Below, one piece after another: positions 5,844-7,540 of a stretch of 7,540 nt of DNA (its first letter is position 1; every line of letters starts with the position of its first letter). Below the pieces are notes generated by a model. That model did no database searches. It saw only the letters and a program-made list of their open reading frames with translations, and was not told the origin of the DNA. The translations under genes were made by a program, and so were the position numbers. The DNA is taken from assembly GCA_007129525.1 (NCBI GenBank), contig SKVI01000136.1:1-7540 (forward strand). The letters run 5' to 3'. This stretch comes from Gemmatimonadota bacterium. Lineage in GTDB: Bacteria; Gemmatimonadota; Gemmatimonadetes; Longimicrobiales; Gaopeijiaceae.

Positions 5844-7421
5844 TCACCATCCACCGGGCAGGGGCACCTCCCCCACCAGCTCGTCCAACCGGGCACGGGC
5901 CCGGAGGTAGTCGAAGACGGCCTCGGCATAGTTGAACTCGCTTTGCCGGAGGGCCACCTCGGCGTCGGTGAGCTCCAGCTGGCTGGCCAGGCCCTCCCGG
6001 TACTCCGCCGAGGCGATCTGGTAGCCCCGGGTGGCCTGCTCCACCGCCATCCGCTGGGCCCGGGCCCGGTACCGGGCCTCGTCCGCCTCCTCCAGCACGG
6101 TCTTCAGGTCGTCCCGGAGCCGGTCGGCGGCCACCTCGGTCTGGAGCCGAGCCGTCCGGAGGGCTGAACGCTTCTGGTCCGTCCGGGCCGACCGCTGGAA
6201 TCCGGTAAAGAGGGGGACGCTCACCCGGATCCCCACCAGGCGGCCGTAGCCCCGCTGCCCCGAGGTGCCGAAGAAGTCCAGGGCGCCGTCCTGCTGGGCC
6301 TGAACCGAGTAGTCCCCAAAGAGGGAAACCCGGGGAAGGTACTCCGACTGCTCCACCCGCAGCTCGGCCTGGCGGAGCTCCTCGTTCAATGCGGCCTGCT
6401 GGATCGTCGAGCTGGAGGCCCGGGCCCGCCGGTGGAGCTCGTCCAGGCCATCGGCGTCGCCCATATTCGGCGGATCGACACCCGTGAGCTCCAGCAACCT
6501 GCGGTTCGCGGGGATATTGGCCGTAGGGTCGTCCAGCTCCATCTGTGCCAGCGAGCCTTCCACCGTGAGGCGGGTGCCTTCGGGAAGGTCCAGATCGGTG
6601 ATCAGTTCCCGCTCCACCCGGAGCGCGGTGTTGGCCGCCCGCCGGAGTTCCGGCGTCAGGTTCGCCAACTCCACCTCCAGACGGAGGACATCGTAGTCGG
6701 AGGCCAGGCCGGCCCGATTCAAGGCTCGGGTCTCGTCCAGCGACTCCGCCACCCGGTCCACCGAGCGCTCGATGAGCCGGGCCTGCTCCTCGGCCAACAG
6801 CAGCTCGTAGTAGGCACGGCGGATCCGGGTGGTCACCTGGTGCACCTGTCCCCTGAGCTGCTCGTCCTGGAGGGCCTTGAAGCGGGCCGCCGCTCCCACG
6901 CCGATGAAGGCCCGAGCCTCGAAGACGGGCTGCTCCAGCGAGAGCGTGGAACCCCACTGGTTGTCCCGGCCGAAGGCCACCGGCACGAGCTCGTCGGGAT
7001 CGCCGTCCGGATTGAAGAAGATCTCCGGGAGGAAGCTCACCGGAGGCGAGATGTTGCGCGTCAGCGAGCCGCTCAGCTCGATCCGCGGATACACGGCGCT
7101 CCAGGCCTCGCTCACCTGTCCGTCGGCCTCCTCCACCGCCAGGCGGGCCTCCCTCAGCTCGCGGCTCCGCTCCAGCGCGATGGCCAGGGCTTCGTCCAGC
7201 GCCATCTGTCGCGGTTCGACCCCCTCCAATCCCAGGAGCTCCTCCAGGCTTCCGGGACGCTCCTGGGCCGCCAGCTCCGAGCCCGTGATCCAGGAGCCCG
7301 GAATGCCGCCCGTCCACGCCAGGGCGGCCACCATGACCAGGAGGGGGACCACCGGAAGGCGGTTCAGGGGTGCACGAGCGGAGTTCTTGAGCGGGCGGTC
7401 GTTCCAGATGTGGCGTGTCAT
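5844..7421 (-). CDS. TolC-family outer-membrane efflux channel (OEP)
   Basis: This is the outer-membrane exit duct of the tripartite pump, expected to be a trimer with a beta-barrel and a long periplasmic alpha-helical tunnel. It has 525 residues from ATG at 7421. The N-terminus has Arg/Lys residues followed by a hydrophobic core (about 22-38), and a likely signal-peptidase site is near Ala51-Ala52. The two-fold internal repeat typical of TolC is visible. Repeat one (about 72-275) has ARLAVEEADGQVSEAWSAVYPRIELSG-type sequence (92-118) and a GLASDYDVLRLEVELAN turn (238-254). Repeat two (about 325-517) has the matching segments at 346-370 (ELRVEQSEYLPRVSLFGDY) and 478-495 (GLASQLELTDAEVALRQS). 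GIRVSVPLFTGFQR (397-410) is the family's typical second-repeat strand motif. It is the first gene of the set, with 76 bases to the adaptor and no terminator between them. A GTG start at 7523 is a weaker alternative. Family assignment is secure; the export substrate is not known. Confidence 0.96.
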   Translation of the reverse strand: MTRHIWNDRPLKNSARAPLNRLPVVPLLVMVAALAWTGGIPGSWITGSELAAQERPGSLEELLGLEGVEPRQMALDEALAIALERSRELREARLAVEEADGQVSEAWSAVYPRIELSGSLTRNISPPVSFLPEIFFNPDGDPDELVPVAFGRDNQWGSTLSLEQPVFEARAFIGVGAAARFKALQDEQLRGQVHQVTTRIRRAYYELLLAEEQARLIERSVDRVAESLDETRALNRAGLASDYDVLRLEVELANLTPELRRAANTALRVERELITDLDLPEGTRLTVEGSLAQMELDDPTANIPANRRLLELTGVDPPNMGDADGLDELHRRARASSSTIQQAALNEELRQAELRVEQSEYLPRVSLFGDYSVQAQQDGALDFFGTSGQRGYGRLVGIRVSVPLFTGFQRSARTDQKRSALRTARLQTEVAADRLRDDLKTVLEEADEARYRARAQRMAVEQATRGYQIASAEYREGLASQLELTDAEVALRQSEFNYAEAVFDYLRARARLDELVGEVPLPGGW

Positions 7422-7540
7422 CTCCGGATCTCCTGTACGCAGGCGTGGTCCGTGCTCTGTCTCCTGCCCACCCGCCCTACGACGCTCCCGGTCCACGGTT
7501 TCAGTCCGGTACACAGCGTTCACCTCACGCCCTCCGCCAC
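7422..7540. other. Upstream region of the efflux operon, possibly with the tail of a preceding gene
   Basis: On the minus strand the window opens with codons reading VAEGVR then TGA (7540-7520); another frame also stops at 7527-7525. Either could be the last codons of a preceding minus-strand gene, but too little is present to say. A GTG at 7523 in the channel-gene frame has GGAGG upstream and gives a 34-residue extension. I see no convincing promoter or operator here, so the promoter may lie beyond the right edge. Confidence 0.35.
7429..7434 (-). promoter_or_regulatory. Ribosome binding site for the outer-membrane factor gene
   Basis: AGGAGA on the minus strand, 7 bases before ATG at 7421. 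This is the strongest such site in the window. It places the start so that the signal peptide is N-terminal, not preceded by 34 charged residues as in the GTG form from 7523. Confidence 0.7.

Noticed and set aside
4577..5929. Longer adaptor form starting at 5929
   Set aside because: It would overlap the channel gene by 86 bases and place more than 100 residues before the lipobox; the start at 5767 has a ribosome binding site.
5764..7317. Minus-strand 517-codon frame overlapping the channel gene
   Set aside because: Gly/Arg/Pro-rich shifted reading of the TolC-type gene, which has clear family motifs in its own frame.

Overview
The window is GC-rich, gene-dense Gram-negative DNA. All four supported genes are on the minus strand, so they are transcribed from the right edge to the left. 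No RNA gene, mobile element, CRISPR array or integrase was seen. The outer-membrane factor, lipoprotein adaptor and secreted barrel-like protein require a two-membrane cell. The style of the permease and of the leftmost gene suggests Gemmatimonadota or a relative near Bacteroidota/Rhodothermota. This placement is inference from remembered family style, not from a search.

In transcription order the layout is: (1) 7421-5844, a TolC-type outer-membrane factor with a signal peptide and a strong ribosome binding site. (2) 5767-4577, a periplasmic adaptor (membrane fusion protein) with a lipobox cysteine. (3) 4584-994, an RND permease of 1196 residues that overlaps the adaptor by 8 bases. (4) After a 169-base gap, 824-1, the first 274 residues of a secreted, probably outer-membrane protein of unknown function that runs off the left edge.

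Genes 1-3 encode all three layers of a tripartite proton-driven efflux pump: inner-membrane pump, periplasmic bridge and outer-membrane channel. The channel gene comes first, and no local regulator is visible. The permease looks like the HAE-1 (hydrophobe/amphiphile exporter) branch rather than the heavy-metal branch, but its substrate cannot be read from sequence. It has four unusual features: a four-copy heptapeptide repeat in its cytosolic N-terminus, an extra hydrophobic hairpin between TM6 and TM7, an enlarged last periplasmic loop, and Asn in place of two charged residues of the AcrB proton relay.

The system as a whole is a recognisable efflux operon, not a clearly new kind of system. 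The least explained item is gene 4, a secreted protein with a conserved-looking two-cysteine N-terminal domain, an Asp/Gly-rich loop and a beta-strand-rich C-terminal half.
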